The notes: generated by a model not told the origin, from the letters alone. A stretch of DNA of 64,000 nt from Acanthacorydalis orientalis (GCA_034766995.1 CM068317.1:36354249-36418248), one strand, 5' to 3'; counted from the first letter of the stretch, positions 51,593 to 62,809 are shown. Numbers and translations: made by a program.

Positions 51593-51935
51593 TAGTATTT
51601 GGTGGAGCGCCAAATTGTGTTCCCTCTGGTGGAGGACTCGGCTGTGGTCCTTGATCATTTGATGGTCTTTGACCATCTGGTGGCCCTTGACCATTTGGTG
51701 GCTCTTGACCATTTAGTGGCCCTTGACCATTTGGTGGTCGTTGACCAGAGGATGATCCTTGTCCATTTGACGATCCTTGACTATTTTGCGTTCTTTGACC
51801 ATTGTGTGATCTTTGTCTATACAGCGGAAGATCTCCATTACCATTGAAACCTCCGTTTGGTGGATGTGGTGGAAAACCATTCGGGGGCATTTGTCTTTGG
51901 GCTGCTTGTTTCGTAGCTTCGAAATTCAAGCCATT
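51593..51935 (-). CDS. Exon 2 of 138-residue Pro/Gly/Gln/Asn-rich secreted protein
   Basis: It lies between TTTAATTTATAG (ending 51936) and ACTA|GTATGT (51593/51592). It encodes 114 residues plus one base, starting NGLNFEATKQAAQRQ, the same Asn-Gly start as exon 2 of the neighbouring gene. A Pro/Asn/Gly segment (MPPNGFPPHPPNGGFNGNG) follows. Next are nine consecutive hexapeptide units of the form N-G-Q-G-P-P at residues 63-116 of the precursor, and a Pro-rich end. There are no Cys in the mature part. Repetitive Pro/Gly/Gln/Asn chains suggest an extended, disordered or glue-/silk-like secreted protein; this is inference and no family was recognised. Confidence 0.75.
51642..51803 (-). repeat. 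Nine 18-bp coding repeats (hexapeptide NGQxxx)
   Basis: Nine in-frame 18-base units encode NGQRTQ, NSQGSS, NGQGSS, SGQRPP, NGQGPL, NGQEPP, NGQGPP, DGQRPS and NDQGPQ. The last six are most alike at DNA level (ttgaccatttggtggyyc on the plus strand), suggesting recent expansion. The plus-strand frame with repeated His-Leu-Val is only its antisense. Confidence 0.9.
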
Positions 51936-52119
51936 CTATAAATTAAAGAAATGGCTAGTAGTTCACAGAATCTGTACGTTAGAAGTGAAACTTCTTTTGT
52001 TTGGTAAAATTATGAAAATTTACTAAGTTAACTTCTTTTCATTAAGAAAGTAATTTTATATTATCAAAGTATATATTATATATTCGATTTAGATATTTTC
52101 GTTATTATTACTTTTTACT

Positions 52120-52330
52120 TCATTGTACTAGCGACTGCTCGTTATGCTGCTTGCAGCGTTCTCCTCCGCCCCCCTTTTGTGCATACACCGTTTTCCCTTT
52201 CGTTGCACGTTCGTCATGAACAAAATTACCGTCCGGCTTTCGCGTTTTTCCCTCTCCCTTGTGCGTTATTTCCGTTGTACGTTCGTCACGGAAGAAATTG
52301 CAGCGGATATCGTAACGCACAACGATTTAA
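52120..52330. repeat. CpG-rich intronic insert with internal direct repeat
   Basis: About 200 bases of GC- and CpG-rich sequence stand out from the AT-rich intron. Two related segments occur 72 bases apart: one around 52198-52230 (tttcgttgcacgttcgtc), the other around 52270-52302 (ttccgttgtacgttcgtc). Both strands have open frames (66 codons on minus without ATG; 68 and 92 on plus), as expected where stop codons are rare. It may be a dispersed repeat or a relic of inserted DNA. The minus translation shows the same duplication (NFFRDERTTE / NFVHDERATK). Confidence 0.6.
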
Positions 52331-52973
52331 GAAGTTTCACTTCAAAACTAGTTATAAATCAAAATATAATATTTTGTGTTCGTAGGTTTTATACATTTGT
52401 AACATTTGAGACTCTGCTTTAATTTTTATTTTCAGTGCATATTCCATCTAAAGTTAAATTTAGATTGCTGATTTTAATTCTGTGTAAGGTCTGTTTATTT
52501 ATATTTTATTTATGGATGGGTTTTTAAATTTAAAGTTAAAAAATCACGTAATTATTTAGGAAAAAGGTCAATAGGACACTTTATCAAAGAAATTATATGT
52601 ATAAAGAAACACTTTTAATTTCAGAATATAATGATTTATAAAAATAACTTAGAAAGTATACTGAAAACATACTTTTCTAAATAATTTCATAACTGTTTGT
52701 CAAAAATATTTTATTAGTTTTTTATAAAACAGAGAATTTTATTTACTGTTTTGTGTGCTCTTGACATAAAACATTTGAATAACTTTAAATGTATACAAAA
52801 TTCAATAAATTTTTACCTATTTTATATTAAATAATATAAATATTTTTATAACTGCACACATAACGACCACACTGCTAAATAACCATAAGCAAACATGTAA
52901 TAATTAACGAATATTAATATAAAAATATTATTAATAAAACTAAATACACTAAACTAAGTATAAAGTACTTTAA

Positions 52974-53080
<107 letters not shown>

Positions 53081-53344
53081 AGCATTCTTTATGCTGAACT
53101 GTGAAAAATTTGAACTATTTTTTACTTTTTCATATTCAAAATTTTCAATACACAAAAATGTTTTGCTGCTTTAATAAAAATGAAACGCAAATTAATATAA
53201 ACATATAAACGGAATATTATTAATTTAATTACGAAACTGTAAAGTTGTACATCCGCATTTTCAATTAAAATATTGGAAAGATAATTTTACATAGTTTTTA
53301 TACATATTAGAGTGGATAATAAATTTAAATTACAAATAAAAGAA

Positions 53345-53348
<4 letters not shown>

Positions 53349-53401
<53 letters not shown>

Positions 53402-53402
53402 T
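53349..53402. repeat. (TA)n microsatellite
   Basis: TA run of about 50 bases. Confidence 0.95.
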
Positions 53403-53547
53403 TAGAAATAATAATATTGCTATTATTTATTTTTTTAATATTAATTTTTTTTTGAAACAAATACAATTCCAATACTTTTTGATTTAAGAGATAAAAAAAT
53501 TTGCCCAGTTCATTGAAGAAAATGAACGAGACTAACGAAATGCGTGC

Positions 53548-53594
<47 letters not shown>

Positions 53595-53654
53595 TTTACA
53601 TAAAAGCATTTATTGTTTCAAATTAATTAAATGAAAGTATTTCAAAAATGTTAC

Positions 53655-53708
53655 CGAAATGTGCACTAAACACAGTCCACACAATATGAATACTGGAACA
53701 AATTTCAT
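53655..53708 (-). CDS. Exon 1 (signal peptide) of 138-residue secreted protein
   Basis: ATG at 53708 opens exactly 18 codons, MKFVPVFILCGLCLVHIS, a secretory signal with two Cys in the hydrophobic core. It ends in phase 0 at TCG|GTAACA and joins in frame to exon 2 (Asn-Gly...). Exon length, phase and 8 of 18 residues match the first exon of the 54-residue peptide gene. Together with the shared phase-1 junction and Gly-stop, this implies common descent by tandem duplication with rapid divergence of the middle exon. A TATA box lies 64 bases upstream. The total predicted precursor is 138 residues. Confidence 0.7.
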
Positions 53709-53771
53709 TTTAGTTGTTATTCCGCATTCGAGTCTTGGTTACAATATGTTTAAAGCTGTAAGTTTGTGTGA

Positions 53772-53778
53772 ATATATA
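53772..53778 (-). promoter_or_regulatory. TATA box of repeat-protein gene
   Basis: TATATAT-like motif (ACTATATATTC on the minus strand) 64 bases before the ATG, in the same arrangement as the paralogous gene. Confidence 0.4.
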
Positions 53779-54249
53779 GTAAAATTTGTCTATTATTTAT
53801 TTATTCCCTTAAAAAAAACTTGATAAAAAACGATTTATTTCGATTAAATAAATATGATATAAATCTATGTTGGTGTCATAACTATTTTTTTATAAATAAT
53901 AGTATATAATTATTAGCAATTCAATTTGACCTTCAATGAATTTTCTGAGATTCTTTATGCAACCTGAATGATATATTGTAACATAAAATTATAATTATAT
54001 TAAACATATTTTATCTATGATTCAAATTGTAACGTTTCATAAAAATACAATATATTGCTTTTATATTGAATGGATGTTTAATTAATTTAAAATAACATTA
54101 TAGAAAATTAAATAGTGCAGATATGATCAAACGATACTCGAGCGATTACAAACGCGTTTTGAAAGTAATAAATATTAAATTTAATTATAAATAGGATGTT
54201 GTGACATCTTTTTGTATTTAGTATATATGTATACATATATGTAATATAT

Positions 54250-54400
54250 AGGCTGATTCAATTTAGGCTTTCACATGAAAGTATTAAAAAATTCGCAAAA
54301 ATTACAAAAATCATAATATTTTTTATTTAGTATTCTTTGATTTTTTATTTTTTGGGTATGTTTTAATTCTTTCATGTGGAAGCCTAAATTGAATCACCCT
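54250..54400. mobile_element. Palindromic MITE, 151 bp
   Basis: Two 40-base inverted arms (54250-54289 and 54361-54400), identical at 37 of 40 positions, enclose 71 bases of AT-rich DNA. The arms start aggctgattcaatttaggct. Such long, near-identical terminal inverted repeats with no coding content are typical of a miniature inverted-repeat transposable element. A target duplication is not clear. It is probably young, as the arms have diverged little. Confidence 0.75.
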
Positions 54401-54609
54401 CTTTTTCTCTCTCTCTCTCTCTTTATATATATATACATATATATATATATATGTATATATGCATATGTGAGTGTGTGTGTATTCATTAAATATTACATTT
54501 GTTTTATAAAGTATATAAATCAAAAAATATTAAATAAATAAATGAAAATTTATTAGCAGAAAATCTTCAAAATTTCATTTCATCAAATATAATTTTTTTT
54601 AAAAAAATT

Positions 54610-54801
54610 ATGAAAGTTCTAATTATATTTTTCTTACTTTCAAAGGTAATTATTATTCTTATTCTTCCAAAACATGCATTGAATGGAAACACTGCTATGT
54701 ATGTTTTATTTATTTTATTGTCTATGAGTATCGAAAATAATCCATATAAATTAATAAAGGACTGTTCAAATTATATTTTTGTCAAATATTGTTTTTTATA
54801 G
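54610..54801 (+). CDS. Signal-peptide-like ORF, doubtful
   Basis: ATG at 54610 opens 63 codons beginning MKVLIIFFLLSK and continuing hydrophobic (VIIILILPKHALNGNTA). A plausible cleavage site falls before an Asn-Gly, as in the two genes to the left. A donor-like GTATGT lies at about 54697. Composition equals the background, so chance is a serious alternative. It is listed because of its position beside the secreted-peptide pair, although it is on the opposite strand. Confidence 0.2.
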   Translation: MKVLIIFFLLSKVIIILILPKHALNGNTAMYVLFILLSMSIENNPYKLIKDCSNYIFVKYCFL

Positions 54802-55027
54802 TTCAGAATGCAAACGAATGTTTTATTGTCTTACAGAAAATTAGCTTATTTCTAATAACATTTTTAAAAAATATATCTATATTTCAATTTAATAAGATAA
54901 TATTTTAGTAAGTCTAAAAGTTCTATTATGTACTCATTGTAAAGAATCTATATTATTTATAAAAATTATTGGCTTATAAAATTAAATGTTTGAAAAATGG
55001 ATCGTACATGTATTGTTTGTTTTAATA

Positions 55028-55061
<34 letters not shown>

Positions 55062-55345
55062 TGTATATAGACATATACTCAGAAAAATCAACAATATTAT
55101 CCTAATCCGGTGGAATTTATAAAAATATTTACATATAACCTTCGGGGATTATCTATAAATATAAAAATAAAATGCACGAACACTTAATAGACTTAAAAAT
55201 GTGGAACACTTTTAATTTTAATTAGTTTTAAATTTGCATGGAACTCCCGACAAGATTAACGTAATATGCTTTTAGTCTCAGATGTAGACGATGTAATCAT
55301 TAATTTTGAAAATTACATTACAATTCAATGTGTGCACATTCATGA

Positions 55346-55348
<3 letters not shown>

Positions 55349-55395
<47 letters not shown>

Positions 55396-55398
55396 ATA
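55349..55398. repeat. Compound (TA)n(TG)n microsatellite
   Basis: TA run followed by about ten TG units. Confidence 0.95.
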
Positions 55399-57411
55399 GT
55401 AATTAAAAAAGTAATGTTTATGTTGATTTGAATTAAAACGTTTTTTTTTTCAATAATGGTGTACACAATTTTACGAGAGAATGATAAATGAGTGGTGGAA
55501 AAAACATTTTTCAGTTCAATAACCACGTCTTTCAATTTACAAGCATGAAATTACTTTATTCGTAAATCTGTCATCTGAAAATTTTATTAATCGTTTAAAG
55601 TAACATAAGTAACTATAATCATATTTGTGCATTAAGCTTTGATATTTTATAAAATGAAGTGATTCATTTTAACATATATATATATATACATATGTATGTG
55701 TGTATGTGTGTATGTATGTACACAAGAATAAATTACTTCATTTTAGAAAATATTAAAGCTTATTGTACAAGTATATTCATGATTACTTATATTACTTTAT
55801 ACGATTAATGAAACAATGCATGCGTGACATATTGTAATCTTCTAATAAAATTTTCTTATTTTGAGAGTAATAAATAGTTTATTTTGAAGTAAAAAGAATT
55901 TGATTTTTTTATTTTAGGTTAAATAATATACCAATGTGTGTCAACGTAGTTATTTGAAATAATATTAATGTTAACATTTCCATATTTGCTAGTAATTATG
56001 TGTATATTTGTTTAATATACTTTTAAAATCTTTGTTTTACTATTTAGGAAACTATTTGCTCATTAATCGAAGAATTATTGATTCAGATGAACGAGTATAT
56101 GGAGAATAAATATAGTAAATATAGAGTAATTTACGAAATGTAATTTTTATAGTATGGCCATTTTCATAATACAGTTATATTATTTCTATGTGTTGTTTTC
56201 TTGTACATGAAGCCATAACTAAGAATGTGAATGTCAAAAGTTAACAAATATATTAAAAAATACACCTGTCAGTTTTATATCTATGAAATTCACCTATTAA
56301 AAATTCACTTCCCTATTGGAAAACACTTTATGACAGCATGAGTGATTTTTTCGTCAAATTATCGCGTAGAAACATGTAATATAACAAGAAAATCTAGTTT
56401 TGCATCAACTGGTTATGTGGGACATGAACTTTTTATGGGAGTTTCGAACCTCTCCGTAGAGTCATCATCCAAGGATAGTTATGTTCAAATCACGATATAA
56501 AAACCACCAAATGCTTGAAAAAAAAATCCATGTGCTAAAATGTTATCTATTAACTGAAAATTTAAATAACAGTAATAAAATTTAAAAATGTATAATGACT
56601 GTAATTCAAAAGTTTATCAGCAAGTAATCAATATAACAATTTAAAACCATTTTTCAATTTTGAATAGTTCTTTTACACTTTTAAAGTAAATAATGATATA
56701 TATATATATATATAATGTAAAGACGAATAAATGGAGTTGCTCATAAAATATTCAACTACATTGTAATATTAAGTAGAAATAATACGTTCGTTTCCAATCA
56801 GTATTTAAAAAATGAATTTCATTTCTCTTCACAAAAGGTAAAAAAGTCTGAATAATAATGTTTGATATTTTATCATAATTTCATGAATTATCATTATCTG
56901 CAGAGCTGCAATGTATATATATATATATAATTTATTGTTAAAAAAATACTCCAAATTTGTACAAAACACAGTTTTTTGTTGTATTTAGATATGGAATTAT
57001 TATACATTAATATAAATATTACTTTATGTATCGTTGGAAAAAAATAATTGTTAATTGTTTATCAGTAGCGCATTTATTTTCAAATGCATTTGCATTGCTT
57101 TAAATTAAAGTGCATTAAATCGATATTCGAATGATTGTATCTATTTAGATTTTCGCGCTGAAACAGCAATTTCAATGTGTAGATACATGTAGAAAATATC
57201 CCATGAGAATATCATATAAATTGCATTCTAAAATTAACTGATTTTACAAAACGATATGAAATGTTGAGTTAGTTAATAATTGGAAATATAACGATTAGCA
57301 AATGAGTGATTTGAAAGTTTTGTATATTTTAAACGGTTAATTATTTTATTTATTATAAATGTTAATAATTAATAAACTGTTTAACTATGTCCTCTTAGGT
57401 TGATTTGAATA

Positions 57412-57413
57412 TT

Positions 57414-57460
<47 letters not shown>

Positions 57461-57462
57461 AT
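57412..57462. repeat. Compound (TA)n(TG)n microsatellite
   Basis: TA run followed by about twelve TG units. Confidence 0.95.
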
Positions 57463-58633
57463 TTAAATTAAAATGAAATATCATTATTAAAGAATTTAAA
57501 ATGTCGTGGATAAATATTTAGCTAAATTTTTATTTATAACTACAGGTGCTCAATTATCATTGTTATTTATTTTAAAATTTAGAGAGAATCTTGCCACTTA
57601 TTTTTTCATCTGGGCATTTTATCAGCATTTATTATTTTCACAATATTAATTTTTCACACTAGTAGTCACTATCTTAATTATATTAGAATAGTATAGCTGC
57701 TGATCATTTTTTGAATTATTGTTTATATATATATGATTATATTGTTTTATCTAAAATGAATGCTACGTAAGTATTGTATAAATACTGTATGCTATTTCTA
57801 AAAATAGATAAAAAAGTACATGAACGAACTAAAAATGAATCATTTATAACGTTTCCCAGCCACAAGTGCTTTTATTTTTCTCTGCGTGTTTCGTTCGTCA
57901 GAAATGAAGTAAAATGAACAATGTTTTGAATAATGTAAGATGACTGATAATAGTTTCTTTTGAGAGAATAAAAAAAATATTGTATAATAAAATGTCATTG
58001 TTCGTTATTTTACAGGTCAGAGGTTAAAGTGTTCGTACTTATATCAGGTAGAAATTACACGCCACGTATCTCGACTCTGATATGAGAATTACGGAGATGA
58101 TTTATTATAGTAGATAAAAATAATTTCTGTATTTCTCCTTTGTATTCGAATCTTAAACTGGATTAAATTTGGAAACAATTTTTTTAAATAAAAACAAATA
58201 TATCATGATTGTTTTTATAAGTGAAAATATGTTTCCAAATTCTATATTAATAAATTGTTTAATTATTTATTGAAGAATTAATTATATTTTCAATTGACTT
58301 GCATTGATTATTGAATAAATTTTATTCAATGTATTTGAATTGCAAATGGTTTGCTAGTTTGTAGCCATTTGGCACTGTACCAATATTGGTTTTGCAACTA
58401 AGTTTTACTTTATGCACACAAATCTTGAAATAACTAGAACAAACTATTTATCAAAAAATAGTTTTATCTAAATGATGAGTATTATTATTTTATTTTAGAT
58501 AAATAAATATTTTTTATTATTTATAAAGCATCTTATTTTTAGAAACAAGACAAATTATAAATATAAACTACCAAAATAATGATAAATTAAATATTACGTT
58601 GATCTGATGATCATTGTTTTCTAAATTAGCAAT

Positions 58634-58759
58634 GTTTCTCTTCTCCAATAATATTCTCTATATGTTTTCCATTTTTAGGTAGATTTTAGAGTCTTAAAAG
58701 TGTATAAAATCTACCCTAAGATTCCACAAGTGCCGAAGTTAATAATAGAGAAGAGAAAC
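58634..58759. repeat. Nested inverted repeat (126 bp, imperfect long hairpin)
   Basis: The outer arms gtttctcttctc (58634-58645) and gagaagagaaac (58748-58759) are exact complements. The inner arms ggtagatttt (58678-58687) and aaaatctacc (58706-58715) are also exact. The intervening arms are equal in length (32 bases each side) with partial pairing including G-T pairs, so the whole segment can fold as one long hairpin with an 18-base loop. Confidence 0.7.
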
Positions 58760-58900
58760 TTTTGATACAAAAGAATGAAAGTGATCAAGACGACGAATGA
58801 ATGAAATCAAAAATATAAAAACATACAATTATAATTTTAATAAAAACGTATTTATTATTTAATTGACTTTGAAATAAATGTATTTCAAAATAATCATTAA

Positions 58901-59227
58901 ATGTTTATTATATTTATATTGCAACATTTCAGTTTATATTTGCTACCAAAAATAAAAGCAAATATAATAAAACTTCGATTGTATATAAAGGTCATAACTG
59001 AATCGTCAAAGTTCAAACATACAATCGGAAAAATATATAAAAGATATCACAACAGGTTAACGCGTATAAAAATGTTTCCTATCACGAAACAAAAGTCTAA
59101 AAATAAAACTGTACTATATAGATTGAAAAATGTGCAACCCCAATACAAAAATAGTTATAGTAATTTTAGTCACGCTATTTTATCTTTTATTTCTCTTCTT
59201 AATAGCTTATTAATTATAGAAAACTAG
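58901..59227 (+). CDS. Unassigned 108-codon ORF
   Basis: ATG at 58901 to TAG at 59225-59227. It is the longest ATG-initiated frame in the window that is not made of TA repeats. The product is basic, with an N-terminal hydrophobic stretch (MFIIFILQHFSLYLLP), then Lys/Arg/Tyr-rich sequence (HTIGKIYKRYHNRLTRIKMF) and Gln/Asn/Ser near the end. Codons are AT-biased like the background, although CGC/ACG/TCG codons occur around 59010-59090. At about 10% stop codons per frame, an ORF of this length is rare but possible by chance in 64 kb. No family was recognised and no splice evidence was found. Confidence 0.25.
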   Translation: MFIIFILQHFSLYLLPKIKANIIKLRLYIKVITESSKFKHTIGKIYKRYHNRLTRIKMFPITKQKSKNKTVLYRLKNVQPQYKNSYSNFSHAILSFISLLNSLLIIEN

Positions 59228-60254
59228 ATTTTTAAACGATATAAAATAATTGGTTAATTATTGGAACGATATACTCTTCATTTATATAATTTAGTTCTTT
59301 ATATTTATTTATCATGAATAATTATGAAATTATACCAGTTATTTTATATATTTAAAATTAATATTTAATCCAGCAAATAGTTTCAGGACCAATTTTATAT
59401 TTTATTATTTTTAATTCTTTTATTCCAATTAACATTATAAACACAGCAAATTATTTGTATTTCTTTTAAACATATTGTTATTTATCATCAAATAACAATT
59501 TATTAATTTGTTAATACTGAAGAGTTTTATTATAAGGCGATACCTTATTCTACTGTAAGATTTATTCCTAAATTTTATGCTAGTAACTTGTACTTTTTTA
59601 GATTTAAAGAGAATTATTTAATTTAAAAGCAGTTAACAAAAATATTTTTGTCATTTTGAAACGTTTTCTTTCCAATTAATGTTTATTGATGCGGTTTCTT
59701 TCTTATATATTTAAACTTTTGAAAATATACTACTTAAAAAGTAACTATATTATTTATGCAATGAAATTGTATTATTCTTTTTTTATTTTTAATTTCATTA
59801 TGTACATAATTGAAGAAATCAATCTATATCTTAATTCAAAGCAAGAGAATGTCTTTAAATAGAATGTCACTGTTCGTTCAATCATTATTATTTTAAATTA
59901 AATAAACAAAATTTTAAGAAACTGAAAGGTTTACAATTGATTTATCAGATACTTCAAGGCTTGAATTCAATGAAAAGTTTATACCCTGAAGCGTTTTCAA
60001 TTTTAGCATATATGTTTAGAAAAAAGGGGTTGCACTTTACTTTAGAAAAAAGGAAAAGAAAAACCTTATAACTGTTAATTGTAGAATTTTTCTTAAAGCT
60101 TATAAATTTTATCTATATTAAAATATTTTAATATTCATAAATGTTAAAATACTATCAATGAGAATTATGATATATAAACGAATGTTTGTATGAAATAAAG
60201 AGAGATGAGGAGAGATAAATTTAAGAGTTATTTTAAAAATAAAATATTTTTTTG

Positions 60255-60255
<1 letters not shown>

Positions 60256-60300
<45 letters not shown>
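60256..60300. repeat. (TA)n microsatellite
   Basis: TA run of about 44 bases followed by gtgtatatg. Confidence 0.95.
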
Positions 60301-60302
<2 letters not shown>

Positions 60303-60429
60303 ATATGTATATAAATATATAAGTGACAGTATAAAATTTTAAAATTTCAATAAATGAAATTTGGATATAAAATAATCTACTATTTATATAGTAAATTATT
60401 TAGTTACCAAAATAATAAAAAACAAATAT

Positions 60430-60720
60430 TACAGTTCCCATGTGACTGCAACATGTAATAACTGTACATCGACGCATTATAAGATTTCTGTTGCGTCGTT
60501 AGATTTTTCACTGTTATATCTCGACGGGCGTCCATGTCAGTTTTGTAGTCTTTTGGGGCCACGACGTCGACGGACGTCATCGCGTTATGGCATGACCCAG
60601 ATTACGGCCAGCGGACTATAACCCAGAACGTTACTGTACTACTATACTCGATGATTGTTTCATATGTCTTCTTCTTCCACGCAAACATTCACTACTTCTA
60701 ATTACCCGTTTGATTGAAGT
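60430..60720. promoter_or_regulatory. CpG-rich island, possible promoter or first exon
   Basis: About 250 bases rich in CpG and containing gacgtc palindromes (for example cacgacgtcgacggacgtca near 60560) with direct similarity between cgacgggcgtc and cgacggacgtc 40 bases apart. It lies 1.8 kb upstream of the membrane-protein exon at 62514 on the same strand. It could be its promoter/5' UTR or a separate repeat. A 70-codon minus-strand ATG frame (60631-60843) overlaps one side and is unsupported. Confidence 0.4.
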
Positions 60721-60849
60721 TACGTTACGGAAATAATTTTCATTTAAACGTGAAATGGTAAAATTCAATTGCAATGTTTTATTTTCAACACAAAAGAGTA
60801 TTTGTTTAGTTATATCTTTTGTTTTCAATTTGTTACGAGTCATTGAATT

Positions 60850-61848
60850 GTAAAATTGCGTTGTTATTTATTTACTGATTTTTTTGTAAAAATATAGCTT
60901 TAAAATATTTAACGACTTTCACAAATAAATTTTTCACTTATTCTATAAATAGAAAACATATTTTGTGATCAAAAAAATCAACAATTGATTATCGATTAAT
61001 TGGATTGATGCTTATGTGAATTTAGATAGCAATACTATAATCCTCTGAGAAGTAAAAAGTAAAATAATACATTTTTTTCGATTTTTCGATATATTAATCA
61101 TTTTAAAATAATGAAATCACAGTCAAATTGCTTAAACAATAATTAAAAATTATCAGTAATCAATTATTTAATACTGCTAAAAATAATTTGATTTGTGAAC
61201 AAATGAAAAATATATTTGTAAAAGTTAATTAACTTACAGTATCAAAACTGTATTGTAATTTAATGATTTTTATAAACATATAATTTTGTTATTTATTTTT
61301 TTAACATTTTTATTAATTTCATTAAGTTTATTGTTTTAGTTTAATAAGAGATGGTTTTAATATTTAATTGATTTTTATTTTTATTAATTTTAAAGATATT
61401 CGTACTTGAATGCTATTTCAATTGTCATTTTTATTAAAATTATATTTTTCTACTCTAGCTAAATTTATTTACATAAATGATTTAATACATCCATACACCA
61501 CAAAATGTATTTCATCAAAATATTTAAAAAGTAATCAAAGTGGAATCTTTTCTAGTACATTGAACTGCAATTTGGAACTAGTCTTCTTTTTGGCGTCATT
61601 TTTATAAAACTTATTATTTTGTAAATAGAAATATAAAATTTTTTGAAAAATATCGCTTAGAAAACGAATAAAAAGCAACTCATCTAAAAATTCTGTTAAC
61701 ATTTAAATAATCGAAAATATCTCTCGATTTTTAGTTGATCATTGTGTCATATATTTGTAATTTTCTTTTTTCCCACTATTTCTTTGCTCCAGAGAATACC
61801 ATTTAGGTATCTGATGCTTCTCCTTGATTTTGCAATTCTGGATGCAAT

Positions 61849-61907
<59 letters not shown>

Positions 61908-62500
61908 CATACATATAGATAGATAGATATAGGTAAAGGTATAGGAAAAATAAATTAAAAATAAGGAATCAAATGAAAAAAAAGTATTTTCATAACTATT
62001 TTTTACATTATGAATTTACTTTTTGTTGAAATGAATGTCGTATTTATTGAGTATTTAAATATATAACAAAGTAATTTACAAAATATACAAATATACATTT
62101 TTCAATTTTTTATGCTATTAGCTAAACAAATATAAAAATAATATAATAATGATAATAATAATTACTAGTTAATAATGAATACCTTATGATAAATCAAATT
62201 TAATTTCATTGTTTTCTTTCGGAACTAAACTCCCACATATACAAATATAATTTTGATAATGTACTTTATATTAATATATAGCTAACGAATCATGTAATTA
62301 GTAATAATGTACTCCCATAGCAAATCATAATATCACAATTATAAATCATTCTGTTTAAGATCATATCACAATTCTAGTGTTATGTATTAGTAATTCTGAA
62401 TTTCTGAACCTACAAAATACGTCATATCCGTTTATTCATTGTCACAATGAATCTTGATTTAAGTGTGCACACCCTGTTGCGTTAATCTTCATCAAAATGA
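60850..62500. other. AT-rich stretch without recognised gene
   Basis: It contains a long TA/GATA array at 61853-61932 and otherwise low-complexity AT sequence. It is probably an intron of the gene carrying the 62514 exon if the CpG-rich island is its first exon. Confidence 0.45.
61853..61932. repeat. (TA)n(GATA)n array
   Basis: TA run of about 50 bases, gtatatacatacatat, then GATA units. Confidence 0.95.
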
Positions 62501-62513
62501 TGTCTGTTTACAG

Positions 62514-62809
62514 CTCATCATGCAAAAACGAGACGTCATCTTGACGGCCGTATTTAGCACACTTGCTGCTCTGATCACTCTGGCTGCTGGTTTGTTCGTT
62601 TGCTACTGGTGCCATAAACGTAAACGTAAGCGAGATACGGACGAAACTGATTGCGGTGTCGAATCACCATCATTAAGTGGACACAAGAATAGCAGTATTA
62701 ACGTAGGACATGGTTCGTCGTCTGAACATCATGGACAAACGGAGAAAAAGAGCCGTATTAACGGATTCTTGAACTTGAAGACACCATTGATCAGCACGAA
62801 AACATTGGG
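62514..62809 (+). CDS. N-terminal exon of synaptotagmin-like membrane protein
   Basis: It is bounded by the acceptor tgtctgtttacag (ending 62513) and the strong donor GG|GTAAGC (62809/62810), with phase 2 at the end. From the Met at 62520 it encodes a short N-terminus (MQKRD), one membrane helix of about 22 residues (VILTAVFSTLAALITLAAG), a Cys-rich juxtamembrane CYWC, a basic stop-transfer KRKRKR, then a Ser/Gly/His-rich linker with EKKSRINGFLNLKTP. A short lumenal end, single helix, membrane-proximal cysteines and basic patch followed by a linker are the N-terminal layout of synaptotagmins; the C2 domains would be in exons to the right of the window. Synaptotagmin 7-like is my best guess but unproven, as no C2 domain is visible. 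The exon is strongly GC-richer than its flanks. Confidence 0.75.

Larger units (their letters stand above)
54810..58620. other. AT-rich stretch without recognised gene
   Basis: Microsatellites lie at 55030-55058, 55349-55398, 55676-55718 and 57412-57462. A plus-strand segment after ttattttacag at 58016 stays open for 23 codons (SEVKVFVLISGRNYTPRIST) to TGA 58083-58085 and might be a terminal exon, but nothing links to it. Confidence 0.45.

Noticed and set aside
51599..51847. 82-codon plus-strand ORF with His-Leu-Val-Ala-Leu-Asp repeats
   Set aside because: Antisense of the 18-bp coding repeats in the secreted-protein gene.
52144..52422. 92- and 68-codon plus ORFs and 66-codon minus ORF
   Set aside because: All overlap the CpG-rich intronic insert, where stop codons are scarce in every frame. 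None has family similarity or splice support.
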